DNA of 64,000 nucleotides from Trichomonas vaginalis G3. Taxonomy: Eukaryota; Parabasalia; Trichomonadida; Trichomonadidae. The stretch is taken from assembly GCF_026262505.1 (NCBI RefSeq), contig NC_067203.1, positions 1,860,001-1,924,000 on the forward strand, given 5' to 3'. A program made the translations under genes and the position numbers. Positions 51,111 through 62,146 of this stretch are shown one piece after another. How positions within the stretch are numbered: the first letter of the stretch is position 1; each line of letters begins with the position of its first letter. The notes beneath the pieces were generated by a model. It was not told the origin of the DNA, ran no database searches, and worked only from the letters and a program-made list of their open reading frames with translations.

Positions 51111-51821
51111 ATGTCAATTATCAATATTATTTCGAATAATAGCTGTGAATTAAATTTAACAGTTAGTGGAATTTATAATGTTACTCTCGTTTCTGTGAGT
51201 GGTAAATTTAATCCCATTCTTTTAGACCCTTCAGATTATATATCATTTATTAAAGATGACCTTGAAAAAACGTATGATATGTATATAAATAATGTGATAA
51301 CGAAATGGGATATTAACATGATTTTAAGTTATTTAAATGAATCATTTATCGTATGGTATGAAGAAAATTTTAAATCAAAACCTGATAAACTTTTTGAACT
51401 TGATGAAATAAATAACCTTATTAAATTTCCGCTGAAAATTAAATTTTGTACTCCTCATCTTCGTTCATTGTTGGGGATATTAAATTTTGAAAAAGATGTT
51501 GGGGATGTTTTGTATTCTGACACTGGTTCCAATTTCATTTTAATCAAATGCGATAAAGTTAATACCCCAATGAGATTTTCACATCAAACATTAGACCCTA
51601 ACTCTTACCCATCAATACAAAACATTTTATCCATCAACTTAAACATATTTTCTTTATCATATCCGTTTCAATTATCCGGGAATTCATTTATTCTTCATTC
51701 AAAAGATTTATCAAATATTAAATTTAGAATAACTGACCTATTTGATTGTGATTTAGAATTTATGAATGAAATATTATGGCAATTTCAAATAGAAAAAATA
51801 GGTGATGAGATAACGGATTAA
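51111..51821 (+). CDS. Unrecognised 236-residue protein, possible minor capsid component
   Basis: Homologue of 23579-24316 lacking the mini-hairpin insert (reads FIKDDLEKTYDMY). Otherwise nearly identical and whole. Confidence 0.65.
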   Translation: MSIINIISNNSCELNLTVSGIYNVTLVSVSGKFNPILLDPSDYISFIKDDLEKTYDMYINNVITKWDINMILSYLNESFIVWYEENFKSKPDKLFELDEINNLIKFPLKIKFCTPHLRSLLGILNFEKDVGDVLYSDTGSNFILIKCDKVNTPMRFSHQTLDPNSYPSIQNILSINLNIFSLSYPFQLSGNSFILHSKDLSNIKFRITDLFDCDLEFMNEILWQFQIEKIGDEITD

Positions 51822-51845
51822 ATATTTATTTTTAAATCATAATAA

Positions 51846-53526
51846 ATGATTAAACAACAGCAACCACAACAACTTAAGGCACAGACCATTACATACGCCA
51901 TATATGCATATAATTCAAAGACGGCAGAACAAACGCAAATGTTGAAATATGGAGATTTGGAGATAGTATTGAAAAATGACCATTTCGAATTCGTTTGCAA
52001 AGGTGGTGCAGTGATATCAAATATAAAAGAAATTTTATTTATGAATTCAAAAATTAAAGGAATAACGGATGATATAACATCAATTCCACCAGAAGAACAA
52101 AGATATTACGCATTAAATGCATTTCCTAAAGTTTTGAAGATTGGAAGATTTAATTTAAATGAGGAATTCATAAAAGGTTTCCTAAATGACATAATGAAGA
52201 AAGCAGATAAGGAATACGTGGATAGTGAGTTAATGAAGAAGGCAGATAAGGGACTTGTGGCTAGTGCATTAATGAAGAAGGCAGATAAGGGACTTGTGGA
52301 TAGTGAGTTAATGAAGAAGGCAGATAAGGAATATGTTAATAAAAAAGATAATGAAATTATCGAAAGGGTTGAATGGTACCATGAACGGACATCGAAGATT
52401 TTAAAAACTAAAGCTGATACAGGATGGGTTTCAGAATGTTTAGACCTTAAAGCAGATAAAACTTATGTTAACGATGAGTTAGAGAGAAAGCAAATAAAGA
52501 ATATATGTGAATGAAATATACCAAAGTTTGATAGGAACAACTAAAATATTGAAACTATTGCTGGTGACTTTTTCGTCTATGAAGAAAATAAATATTTTAG
52601 AGGGCATTGGTACATTCCTTAAAAAATGGTATACGGTATAAACTCATTCCGAAAAATAACAATGAAATGTATGTAAGTTATAAAAAGAATGATGACACAC
52701 AAGTTAAAGTTCCATTAGACAACAACTGTTACTTAAACTTATATGGAGACGAACAAAAGAAATATTTAAGAGTTTATGAAATGACGGATATGACATTGTC
52801 TAACGTAGCTCCAGCACCATATTATTATGACTATGGTGTTGACGCACGTGTAGACCCAAAAAAGCAAACATTATATTTAGATTATTATAGATATAAAAGT
52901 ATAATGCAATAAAAAACGAGAATAGTATATTATTATATAGATGACAAAAATAAATATTATAGTCAAGATTTTACATACCCTGAAAACATAAGATTATATT
53001 ATAAAAAATATTCTGACACAAACAGAAGAAACCCGAAATAGTTACACTATATTTAAGTTCAAAAGAGACAATCCTATATTATCTCATATGTTTGATTTAA
53101 TGAACCCAGTAGGTTCTATTTATACATCTATGGATGTGATGAGAGGTCCTCAAGCAATGTTTGGTGTTGGTGCATGGGAACAAATAGTCGACAGGTTTTT
53201 GTATTTGTGCAAACTCTTCAAAGGAAACAGGGGGAAGTAAAACGATTACAGGTGAAAATTTACCTGCACACAGTCACTACATAGATTTAAGTACATCTCA
53301 AGCGGTGTTGGCATAAGCATAGATATTGGATTGGTCAGGAATGACAAAAGGTAAAGGATATGATGTTAAAGACAACGTTAAGTTTGCCATAAATTGTTAC
53401 TGGAGTGACACTCAGGGAGAAGGAAACCATACACATCGCGTTTCAGGATATACACAAACAACGGGACAAAGTAAAGATTACATGCCACCATTTATGACTG
53501 TATTCGCATGGTATAGAGTTCAATGA
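51846..53526 (+). pseudogene. Fibre gene (Polinton B, broken)
   Basis: Fossil counterpart of 21865-23553. The stalk differs: here units read K-A-D-K-G-L-V-D-S-E-L-M-K, fewer in number and of different sequence from A, while the flanks and the tail-collar-like tip (GNHTHRVSGYT; MPPFMTVFAWYRVQ) are conserved. Confidence 0.8.
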
Positions 53527-53603
53527 ACGCTCAATGTTTGTGAAACAAACTTTAGGAGCTCCAAAAGAGCAAACAGCATAATTTAAATTTTATTTTAGTA
53601 TAA

Positions 53604-53771
53604 ATGAAGATTCTACCATATGGTGTTATTGGAAGAGATAAAGATGGAAACCCAATATTTGATCCAAAGTTAAAAATTAAAGTTACTGACAAGAAACACA
53701 CTTGAAAAGTTGCTGAACCAAAACAGAATGAAAAATGAGAAAATGAGAAAATGAGAAAGAAAAAAATTTAA
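53604..53771 (+). pseudogene. Small basic gene (counterpart of 21634-21786)
   Basis: Starts MKILPYGVIGRDKDGNPIFD after TATAAATG. Fossil copy, broken. Confidence 0.5.
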
Positions 53772-53797
53772 ATTATGCAATTTTATTTTTATCATAA

Positions 53798-53980
53798 ATG
53801 ACCAAATTAATTAAGCCAACTATTTCTAAATTAATGATACCAATGAAATCATTTCATGGAGTACTTATCCCAGGTTCTTCACAATTAGCCGGGGCAAGTG
53901 TTGTGACTCAAGGTGGAACATTAGCGAATCCATTCAAATTATTAACTAAAGATGAACTTAATAAAATGATGATAAAATAA
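53798..53980 (+). CDS. Small protein, 60 residues (Polinton B)
   Basis: Homologue of 21425-21607. The region differing most is the middle (SQLAGASVVTQGGTLANPF). Start at ATCATAAATG. Confidence 0.6.
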   Translation: MTKLIKPTISKLMIPMKSFHGVLIPGSSQLAGASVVTQGGTLANPFKLLTKDELNKMMIK

Positions 53981-54032
53981 CTGATAACAAAATTTTATTT
54001 CACTGCTACCATAAAAACAGGTGAAAAAACAT

Positions 54033-54060
54033 GAGACTTTGTCTCCGGACTCTTTGAGTC
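54033..54060 (+). repeat. Mini-hairpin pair between small genes
   Basis: GAGACTTTGTCTC (54033-54045) and GGACTCTTTGAGTC (54047-54060), both with TTT loops. This is the place where Polinton A has its 4.2-kb PrimPol segment. Confidence 0.75.
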
Positions 54061-54107
54061 ACTTAACGATAAAATAAGTGATAACAAATTTTTATTTTTA
54101 TCATAAA

Positions 54108-54272
54108 TGAATACCCCACAAGCTCAAAATTTACCACGAATCATAACAAGGGAGGAAATGATAAAAATGATGCAAGAACATGTTAAAAATAACAAACCAC
54201 TAAAACTGAGAAAATGTGGTTATGCAGTAATGATGGAAAGAGAGACGTTGTCGAAGAGGAATAAAAATTAAA
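54108..54272 (+). CDS. Very small basic protein, 54 residues (Polinton B)
   Basis: Homologue of 16943-17107, with one substitution near the C-terminus (ERETLSKRN). Start at ATCATAAATG. Overlaps the convergent 90-residue gene by a few bases. Confidence 0.6.
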
Positions 54273-54540
54273 TTTGGATTGAGTTTAAAAATTCATCTTT
54301 ATTAAATTCATCTCTTCCAATCAATTTATTTATTCTATTAAATTCTTTTATTTTTGCTTCACTCAGTTTAAGGATTGAACGGTAAGTTTCTAATTTTTCG
54401 ATTATTTCTTTCCTCTCTTTATCGTTTTCAACCTCACCGCATTGTGGCTTCTTTTTGTAATAGCATATTTTTGATTTAATTCTGTTTAGTTTCTTTTTAT
54501 ATTCATTGTCTGGACTCTTGACTGCTTTGTTGTCACTCAT
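54268..54540 (-). CDS. Small basic coiled-coil protein, 90 residues (Polinton B)
   Basis: Homologue of 16674-16946, with four substitutions. Start context CGTAAGAAAATG. Confidence 0.62.
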   Translation of the reverse strand: MSDNKAVKSPDNEYKKKLNRIKSKICYYKKKPQCGEVENDKERKEIIEKLETYRSILKLSEAKIKEFNRINKLIGRDEFNKDEFLNSIQI

Positions 54541-54560
54541 TTTCTTACGAAATAAAAAAA

Positions 54561-56076
54561 TTAAATATTATTTAAATATAATGGAGTAATAAAATAAATC
54601 GGAATTTCTATTAATTTATTGTCAACTTCAACTAATGCATTGCCGTTAATATATCTAACAAATTCAGCTATTGTGTCAAATCTTCGTCTTCTTTTTGTCA
54701 TTGATTTATCAGTTTTTCCATAATCGAGATGAATCAAAACTTTATCCCCTTGTTTAAAATTCATGAGCCCCGAATTAATTTGTTCACGTTTAACATCATT
54801 CAACCTTTCCATTTGCTTTCTAATATATTCCCATTTTTTGAAATATCATTTTTCATTTCCACTGGTTTCATGTTTATAGTTCTATGCCATGTATTATTGT
54901 AATAATATACTAACTGCTGTATGATGGAGTCATGATTTCCATCCCAGTATATCTGACCGTTAACCCCTAACGCATCTCTAAGAGTTCTCATTACCGCATC
55001 AACTATTTTATTATGAAACGTATATGGAGAGGATGAAAAGTAAAAATTAATTTGTGGGAAATAATGAGCCATAGCTGCCTGAAATCCTTTATCACCATCA
55101 CCCCTTATATTATCTACTCTTTCATGATCTAGTAAGTATTGTATAGCTCTTCTTGTTTCCTGTTCTGTTTTCCCTTTCACCGGAATGCAATATAAATATC
55201 TGGTGTTAATGTTAATGGCAAATAAATAAGTAACGTTTCCTTTTGAATATTCCAGATGATCGATTTCGTATGAATATGGATATGGAGCAAATGAAGGGCG
55301 ACTAAATTTTTCCTTTAATGGTTGAATTTTTGGGTCAATTGGTTTATTTAATATCTTGAAATCCTTTTTAAAATCTTTTTGCTTCTTAATGTTTGAAATG
55401 GATATAATCAAGTGAATGATGAAGGATTAACTGAAGGAGGAGGTACTACTGTTGGAGGTTTTGGTGTTGTAAGTGGTTTAATTTTATCTGCTTTGATTTT
55501 GGATTTCATTCCTCCTTTCATTAATTCTGGATGTATTCTATTCATTTGTTTTAAATATGCTGTATATAAAGGTTTGATATACTTTCCCGCTTCGAGTTTA
55601 TGTTGAAGGATGAATTCCAAAAGTTGATCTTCATTTAAAAGTCGGGCTGAATATGGTTTAACTAATGAATCATAAATTAAAGCTTGTGCATCATTTATGG
55701 TCTGAAGGACCTGGGTGTTTTGCACCTTTGGTTTTTGTTCCTTTGGCTTTTGTGGCTCGGGATTATATAATTTATATAATTCATCAATATCTTCTTCTGT
55801 TAATACTTTATTTTTGAAATCTTTCAACTGTTTAAGTTGTGATTTAGTTTTTCCCTTTGTATATTCATTATTTTTAATTTTGTCTTTAATTTTAGAAATT
55901 ATTCTATCATGATATTTCAAAATTTCATTTTCATAATATGGATAATAATATTCCATATCATCACCCGTTATATTATTATTATATTTTTGGAGATATGATT
56001 TTAATTCATAATAACTAAGAAATTTTTGATTAAGTACTAAATCATCAATTAAATTTTCTAAATCTGAGTTATCCAT
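54561..56076 (-). pseudogene. Polinton integrase region (Polinton B, broken)
   Basis: Fossil counterpart of 15122-16654. The helical N-terminus, proline linker, rve-type core (EIDHLEYSKGNVTYLFAI; RGDGDKGF) and basic C-terminal tail are all visible. Start at TATAAATG. Confidence 0.85.
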
Positions 56077-56178
56077 TTATATAAAAATAAAATAAATGTT
56101 TTAAGGGTGCCCACCTCTTTGAATCATAGTATCAAAAACATCATTAACGGTTCCTTTTGTCTCTTCTGTGGCATTTCA

Positions 56179-59100
56179 TTAAATAAATGGCATACAACAT
56201 CCATTTTCACAACATACAGCCTTAGTGTGTGCTCCTGTTAATGCAGTCTTACCGATTGTTAAGCGAGTCATTGACCCGTTTTTAAGTTGTAAATTAATAT
56301 TCTGACCATCAAATATCACTTTATCATTTATTATATCCAAATAATTTTTAGGTGTTAATTGCTTATTTTGTCTTAAACTAACACCTTTCATTTTTTGTGC
56401 AATCTTTTTAAAATCACTTCCATCAATTGAACCGTTGAATGAAGTATAACACTTAGGGCATAAAGCAACCATGTTATCACCTTGTTTCTCAATTGCTAAA
56501 CCCAATAACTTCTTCTCATGTGCTTTTTCTTCAGCTTTATTCTTTAATTTAGGTTTAAATTTCTCATCAAACAGAAGAAATCAAAAGGTGCGAATTTGTC
56601 AATGTTTTTATCATAAAATTGTTTATCAGTAACAATTGCTTGAAATGCTTGAGTGTTAGGAAGATTTGGGTCGCCAGCGATTGCCCAATAGATGAATCAG
56701 TATCACCTTCAATGAAATGAAAACGATTAACATCCATGCATTTATACATAAAATCATAAATGAAAACCAAATACCAGTATTTAGCATTATCTAAAGTGAA
56801 GAATGCCTCTTGTAAACATGTATCACATCTATAAAATCTATCTTTAAGCATCACTTGATATGTATCTTCACCTATTTCTCTTATGTTTTTAAACTTATTT
56901 GACATACATGCAACGCGTGCCTTCTGTGCATTCATTATTTTAGTCTTTGCGTAATTTTGTGTATTCATTGCATCGTAACCATATGATCCATTAAGTGAAA
57001 TCTTGCAAAATAAACTTTTTCCTTTATTTCCTTCTAATTCCGCCTTTTGTCTTTCGTTCATAAATTCGTTCGCAAATTCATTAAAGCAAGTGTTTTTCGT
57101 AAATGTTAAAATTGATTGAATATCATCAATGATAAAATGAAATCTGTCTATTAGATACCAAAGATAATAAGAAGAAAATGGTTGATATTGGTTGTGTGTT
57201 GATGCTAACTGAGTTAATTTCCTCTGTTTCTGGTCAACTGGTAGATTGTTTGATTTCATGTAATAATACATAAAACTGCCAATTGTTTTTTCATCTGTGA
57301 TAATATCTAAGTTTCTTATTATTGGTAAAAAGTTTATGTAATCATTAATGTTTTCATCAATGTGACCCTTTACTTCAGCCACGAATAAAGTATTTTTCTT
57401 TCTAATAATTCCCAGTGCTTTTGCTTTTTTGTTGCTGTATCACAAATGATAACACCATTCAATCTTCCCGGCATATACATTTTATGGTCAGTATATTGAA
57501 TGAAATCATGAGGATTAGATGAAAATGATGAAGGATATAATGAATTAAAGTCAACTCCAACGAAATGAGTCATAATGTTGGTGGTGTCCTCATTTGATAC
57601 AGTTTTAGTTTCTGGACTATATGAAAGTTTATTAATGTGCGTGATTCCTTTAAGATTAACACGATGTTGAACATTTGATAGACCACCAGTAATTCCATTA
57701 CGGAGAATGTGATAAGCTTCAACTGAATCTAAAGTCATTGGTAAATTATTTTTTAATGTATAATTTCTTAAATTGATTCTTAAACGTTGAACATCCTCAT
57801 CTTTATTTGATTTTACGACATTGCAATAACAACACATTAACTGACAATTTTCTTTGGTATGTGGTTTTTCATTATCGATTCTATCCAATGTTGGTTTATT
57901 AGCATATGTAAACGCTTTACCACACATTTTGCATTTAGATGAAAGGATTAAATCGTGATAGTATTGATAGTCATTCATTGAAACATTGTTTTTAGTATCC
58001 CTTTCTGCTTTTTCATCTTGTTTCTTATATGATTCAATTTTATATTTCCAATACTTTTTCGTTAATTCAAAACTTGATTCTATCTCTTCCTCAGGATATT
58101 TTTCATTAGGATTAAAGTCTTTATATGCTAAAGCGTAACGAATCATTGATGCATTCGATGATAAAGAAAGATTATGAAGCATGTCAATTTTATAAACAAA
58201 TGTTTCTTCAATAATTTTATCAATTGGGTCAATCATAATTTCAACATCTTTATTGCAATAATGAATAAAATATTCTAATCTATTCTTAAAATTTTTAGCA
58301 TCATTGAGATATATTTGATAATCACTATCTGATATAGTTTCTTGAGTTAATGCTGAATAAAATGAATCTTTCGTGAATGGTTCCTCTTTATATAATTCTT
58401 CTTCGTAATTTTCCCATGTGATGAATTGATAAGGGAAAAAGGATTTAACACGTGTTTTATTATTTCCGAAATCTTGAGTGAATTGGTCTAATGTCCCGCC
58501 CGCTATATAATTTCTGATGTCAATAAATCTCAATTCATATGGAACGTTTGTTTTCTTTACAATGATTTGCTTAAATTGTGAAGATGAACCCAGCATTGAT
58601 TTTATTTTCCATTTTGCAGTGTTTAAATCACGAAGAATTAAATTTAAATCAAACTTTCCCGAATTAAAACCTATGATATTCACTTTATTGAATTCCTCAT
58701 CTAGAAGTTCTTTAAATGCTTCCTTCTGTTTTTCATTTAATGTATGAGACAAAGTCCCCGCCGTTTGGTCCGTTTGCGACTTCATTAATTCTTCATATTG
58801 TTCAATATTTGATTTAGCAACTAATGAACAGGTTGAAAATAAAAATTCAATCCAGTCAGAAATAAAAGAATCACTCGAAGTTAAGCAAAAATTCCTCGTA
58901 TATGTTTTATCACGGTCTACGACCTCGCCGCTTTGCGGCTTTATTTTGACAGTTGATGATACCATAAATGGTTTTAAGTAAGCGTTCAAAGTTGCACATT
59001 CAGAAAGTTGAAGTTCTTCTTTAGTCTCTAATGTTTCGAAGTCAAAAGTAATATAATATCTTGTTGGTTTATAATATTCCTGCAAATTATGTGCTAATAG

Positions 59101-59675
59101 CCATTGATATATCTTCTGTTTCGTGATATGTGGTGCATATGGTTGTTGTGTGTTTTGCAATTGAACGTCTTGAATTAATCTTCCATTATTTTCTTTACAT
59201 TTCTCACAATGTTTTAAAAATCTTCTTTGGTTTTCCTTTCTGGATCATCACGGATAGAATATACTTCTTCTTTGCAAAAGGGGCAAACTTTATATCCTGT
59301 GAGTGCTTCAACGTCTGTAATTCTGTCAGCGTGAAGTTTTCCACATGGACTCTGTGTTAATAAAATATTTACTGTTTCAAATTCTGGATCTATCATTATT
59401 GATTCCACTAATGGAAAGTCTACCTTGTTAATGTCTACGTCTTCTGGTTGAGGATCACAATAATAAAAATCAATATTAACGTTTAACATTCTTGCTAACC
59501 TCTCACTTTCTGATGAAATGGCAAACCCTTCATATGCATCTATTGCTTCGTTTAAATAACTTCTACGAGTTTTAGGATTAACACCATCAGGAATGTTATA
59601 GAAGCGTTTAAATAACCTTCTACCTTCTGCTCTAATTTGATTATCATTCATTTTAGCTGTTCCGTTTTTGTTCAT
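56179..59675 (-). pseudogene. Polinton DNA polymerase B region (Polinton B, broken)
   Basis: Fossil counterpart of 11453-14995, with exonuclease motifs (FDFETLE; GFNSGKFDLN), an embedded HNH domain (CKMCGKAF; LDRIDNEKPHTKENCQLMC near 57,850-57,940) and polymerase motifs (DFNSLYPSSF; NGSYGY; GDTDS). The mini-hairpin GCCGC-TTT-GCGGC at 58927-58939 lacks the 36-nt insert seen in A. Confidence 0.9.
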
Positions 59676-59736
59676 TTATGTAAGAATAAAAAAATTAAAA
59701 AATAAATAAAAATAAAGTTTATTTTTTAAAGTCCGA

Positions 59737-59749
59737 GACTCAGAGAGTC
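59737..59749. repeat. Mini-hairpin in the 370-residue / PolB spacer
   Basis: GACTCAGAGAGTC (5-bp stem, AGA loop). The equivalent place in Polinton A (about 11,389-11,405) lacks it, reading straight from CCCTGGACTTTAA. Confidence 0.7.
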
Positions 59750-59754
59750 CAGGG

Positions 59755-60867
59755 CTAAAGTCCATAAAATGAATTAAGAACACATAAATTTTTATCATCT
59801 GCGACGTGACGAATACATTTTAATTTACTCAAGAATGCGTACCCTGATACATTAAATCTAATTCCTGTCTTATTTAATTTCACAACTTTGAAAAGGAATG
59901 TATGAATAGCTATAAAATGATGAGATGATGTTTTATGGGTTGCTTCCATTTTTTCTGAAATAAATGAATAAATATAATGCTTATACGTTTTCATATCTTT
60001 TATGTTCTTAATAACGAATGGTATAGACTTTTCAACTTCGTCTTCCTTCGGTGCTGTTCTTTCATATGAAACATTATTGGTATCTTCAATAATGAAACCG
60101 CAATCGCATAAAATTTTATATGTACCAATTGTTTCTTTTGATATTTTATCTAACAAATCAAAAACTTTATCAACACCTGTACATTTATTTAAATAATAAT
60201 TTGTGTAAATATCATGGTCTTCTTTCTTAATCGTATTTGTTGCATATGTTACATTTTTCAGTGCTTTTTTGAATTTTTCAGAATCAAGAGGAGGTGAAAG
60301 TAGGATACAGGGGTATTCTTCATTATCAATAAATTGTAACTTATGTTTACGAATAAATTTAGTACCTTCTTCTGAAAGTGTTTCATCTATTTCACCATCT
60401 AATAAATTTTGTGTTGATTCTGAGACATAATTTTTATATCTTTCTTCATGAGATTTTTGAACTGCTGATTCTGAAGCTGGGATATTCATTAAACCCTCTA
60501 CTTCATTTTCATTATATTTTTCAACTTCTCTTAATTCCTTAATTTTTTCATCTATTTCATCTCTTATTTTTTCCAGTCTTTCAATTTCATCATATTCATC
60601 ATCTTTAATCCGTTCTTCATAATATTCAGGGAAAACATCAGGTTCTTTAGGTTTTTCTTCTTCAGATGTGGGATATAAGAAATTTATAACATCATCTTTA
60701 TTCATTTTTCCATCATAATCTAAATCATTTAAAAACTCCGCGAATTTTTGACAATTTCTTAAATAATATTTACTAACCTCATAACCTGCCTCCTCTAATA
60801 TATCCTTTATTTCCTCATTTGTGAATTCCAATTTTTTAACGTCGTTAGTTTTGACACTCATTTTCAT
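59755..60867 (-). CDS. Unrecognised 370-residue protein with EF-hand-like loop (Polinton B)
   Basis: Whole in this copy. Residues about 17-60 form a helix-loop-helix with DLDYDGKMNKDD (about 48-59), which fits the D-x-D-x-D-G EF-hand loop. An acidic, partly coiled-coil stretch follows (EIERLEKIRDEIDEKIKELR, about 95-115). The C-terminal half has beta-rich segments and a histidine pair (KTSSHHFIAIHTFLFKVVKL). Its place beside PolB, on the same strand, suits a terminal-protein or replication accessory role, but no signature supports that. Confidence 0.62.
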   Translation of the reverse strand: MKMSVKTNDVKKLEFTNEEIKDILEEAGYEVSKYYLRNCQKFAEFLNDLDYDGKMNKDDVINFLYPTSEEEKPKEPDVFPEYYEERIKDDEYDEIERLEKIRDEIDEKIKELREVEKYNENEVEGLMNIPASESAVQKSHEERYKNYVSESTQNLLDGEIDETLSEEGTKFIRKHKLQFIDNEEYPCILLSPPLDSEKFKKALKNVTYATNTIKKEDHDIYTNYYLNKCTGVDKVFDLLDKISKETIGTYKILCDCGFIIEDTNNVSYERTAPKEDEVEKSIPFVIKNIKDMKTYKHYIYSFISEKMEATHKTSSHHFIAIHTFLFKVVKLNKTGIRFNVSGYAFLSKLKCIRHVADDKNLCVLNSFYGL

Positions 60868-60926
60868 ACAAATTAAAAAAATAAATTATTCAAAAATGTA
60901 AGACATGAATTTTTAAAGTTTATTTT

Positions 60927-61517
60927 TTATTCATGAAAATAATTATTTCTAATTTCTTTTACTCTCTCGTATATACTAGATTTGAAGAATTCAGAACTTT
61001 TACCATAATCTCCTAAATGTTTTCTTATCCCCAACGTGTGCCAGTTATTATATGAAACTGAATAAACTTTATCTTTATCTTTACACCTTTCATCACTTCC
61101 AATATATTTATATCTCAGTTTTGATTTAGCATTTTCATATTCATTAACGTTTAATAATTCACAGTCTTCCTTTTTAAATTGATGTTTAAGATATTCAGGA
61201 TTTAATACTCTACGTTTATATGCTCCTAACTTAGTTCTAAAGGTTTTTCTACAAAATTTAGGAATTCCATCCTCTTTAATGTCATCAATGATTTCCATTT
61301 CATTATTTTCAATTTCTTCTTCTCGTTTATGAGGTCTTTGATTATGACTCCATTGATTCCATGAAATTAAATATTCTTTATCATTATATTTATACCTCAT
61401 TAGCTTATTTTGGCTTTCATATTCATTTAATAATTCACAATCTTCATTTTTAAATTGAAGTTTAACCCATTCAGGATTTAAACAATGTTTAATTAATCGC
61501 GGAATATCTGACATCAT
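60927..61517 (-). CDS. Terminal-repeat protein with two LNPEY/DCELLN modules (Polinton B, right copy)
   Basis: Identical to 44279-44869. Confidence 0.7.
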   Translation of the reverse strand: MMSDIPRLIKHCLNPEWVKLQFKNEDCELLNEYESQNKLMRYKYNDKEYLISWNQWSHNQRPHKREEEIENNEMEIIDDIKEDGIPKFCRKTFRTKLGAYKRRVLNPEYLKHQFKKEDCELLNVNEYENAKSKLRYKYIGSDERCKDKDKVYSVSYNNWHTLGIRKHLGDYGKSSEFFKSSIYERVKEIRNNYFHE

Positions 61518-61639
61518 CTATATATAGCTTCTTTTATAAAAGATAAAAAAATAAATTATTTTAAAATTAATGTTAATTTTTTTAATGTGTTTATTTTTTT
61601 AAAAAAATTATTTTTTATTTCATTATGGTAGTGAATCTT

Positions 61640-62020
61640 TTATTCATGAAAATAATTATTTCTAATTTCTTTTACTCTCTCGTATATACTAGATTTAAAG
61701 AATTCAGAACATTTCCCATAATCTCCTAAATGTTTTCTTATCTTATTGGTTTTCCATTCATTATATGAAACTGAATAAACTTTATCTTTATCTTTACACC
61801 TTTCATCACTTCCAATATATTTATATTTCAATTTTGATTTATTGGTTTCATATTCATTAGCGTTTAATAATTCACAGTCTTCCTTTTTAAATAAATGTTT
61901 TATGTATTCAGGATTAACAATTCTATAATATTGCTTCCCTTTAAATCTTTGAATATAAACAGGAACACCATCCTCTAAAATTCGATAATCTATTTTATCT
62001 GGTTTTACTTGTTGGGTCAT
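61640..62020 (-). CDS. Single-module relative of the terminal-repeat protein, 126 residues
   Basis: N-terminal 30 residues are unrelated (MTQQVKPDKIDYRILEDGVP), then one module (VNPEYIKHLFKKEDCELLN, YKYIGSDERCKDKDKVYSVS) and the same C-terminus as the two-module protein. Present only in Polinton B. Unlike the two-module gene, it opens in the TAAATG context. Confidence 0.65.
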   Translation of the reverse strand: MTQQVKPDKIDYRILEDGVPVYIQRFKGKQYYRIVNPEYIKHLFKKEDCELLNANEYETNKSKLKYKYIGSDERCKDKDKVYSVSYNEWKTNKIRKHLGDYGKCSEFFKSSIYERVKEIRNNYFHE

Positions 62021-62146
62021 TTATGTCAGAATAAAAAAATAAATTATTTTAAAAATAACTTTAATTTTTTAATAAATATATTTTAATGCATCGTCTATAT
62101 ATAGATGTAACAAAAAAAGTCACAAAACCCATCATATCCTACTACT

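Larger units (their letters stand above)
44023..62146. mobile_element. Polinton/Maverick B (fossil, 18.12 kb)
   Basis: Ends begin AGTAGTAGGATATGATGGG in inverted orientation, with perfect 6-bp target duplications AATTTG (44017-44022, 62147-62152). Gene order is that of Polinton A reversed: capsid-side genes first (44279-54272), then integrase, PolB and the 370-residue gene on the minus strand. It lacks A's PrimPol/HNH segment and has an extra 126-residue gene near the right end. A fossil, with about twenty breaks overall. Protein similarity to A is very high, so the two are recent relatives. Confidence 0.95.
60855..62146 (-). repeat. Polinton B right terminal inverted repeat region
   Basis: Inverse of 44023-44941, with an additional ~373 bp (about 61,597-62,086) carrying the 126-residue gene. 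That block begins with a second copy of the TTTCATTATGGTAGTGAATC leader sequence known from Polinton A's terminal repeat, so it arose by partial duplication of the repeat. Confidence 0.82.

Noticed and set aside
9438-62146. One single large element or a tandem of two
   Set aside because: Each copy has its own terminal repeats and its own distinct target duplication, with 12.7 kb of host genes between them.
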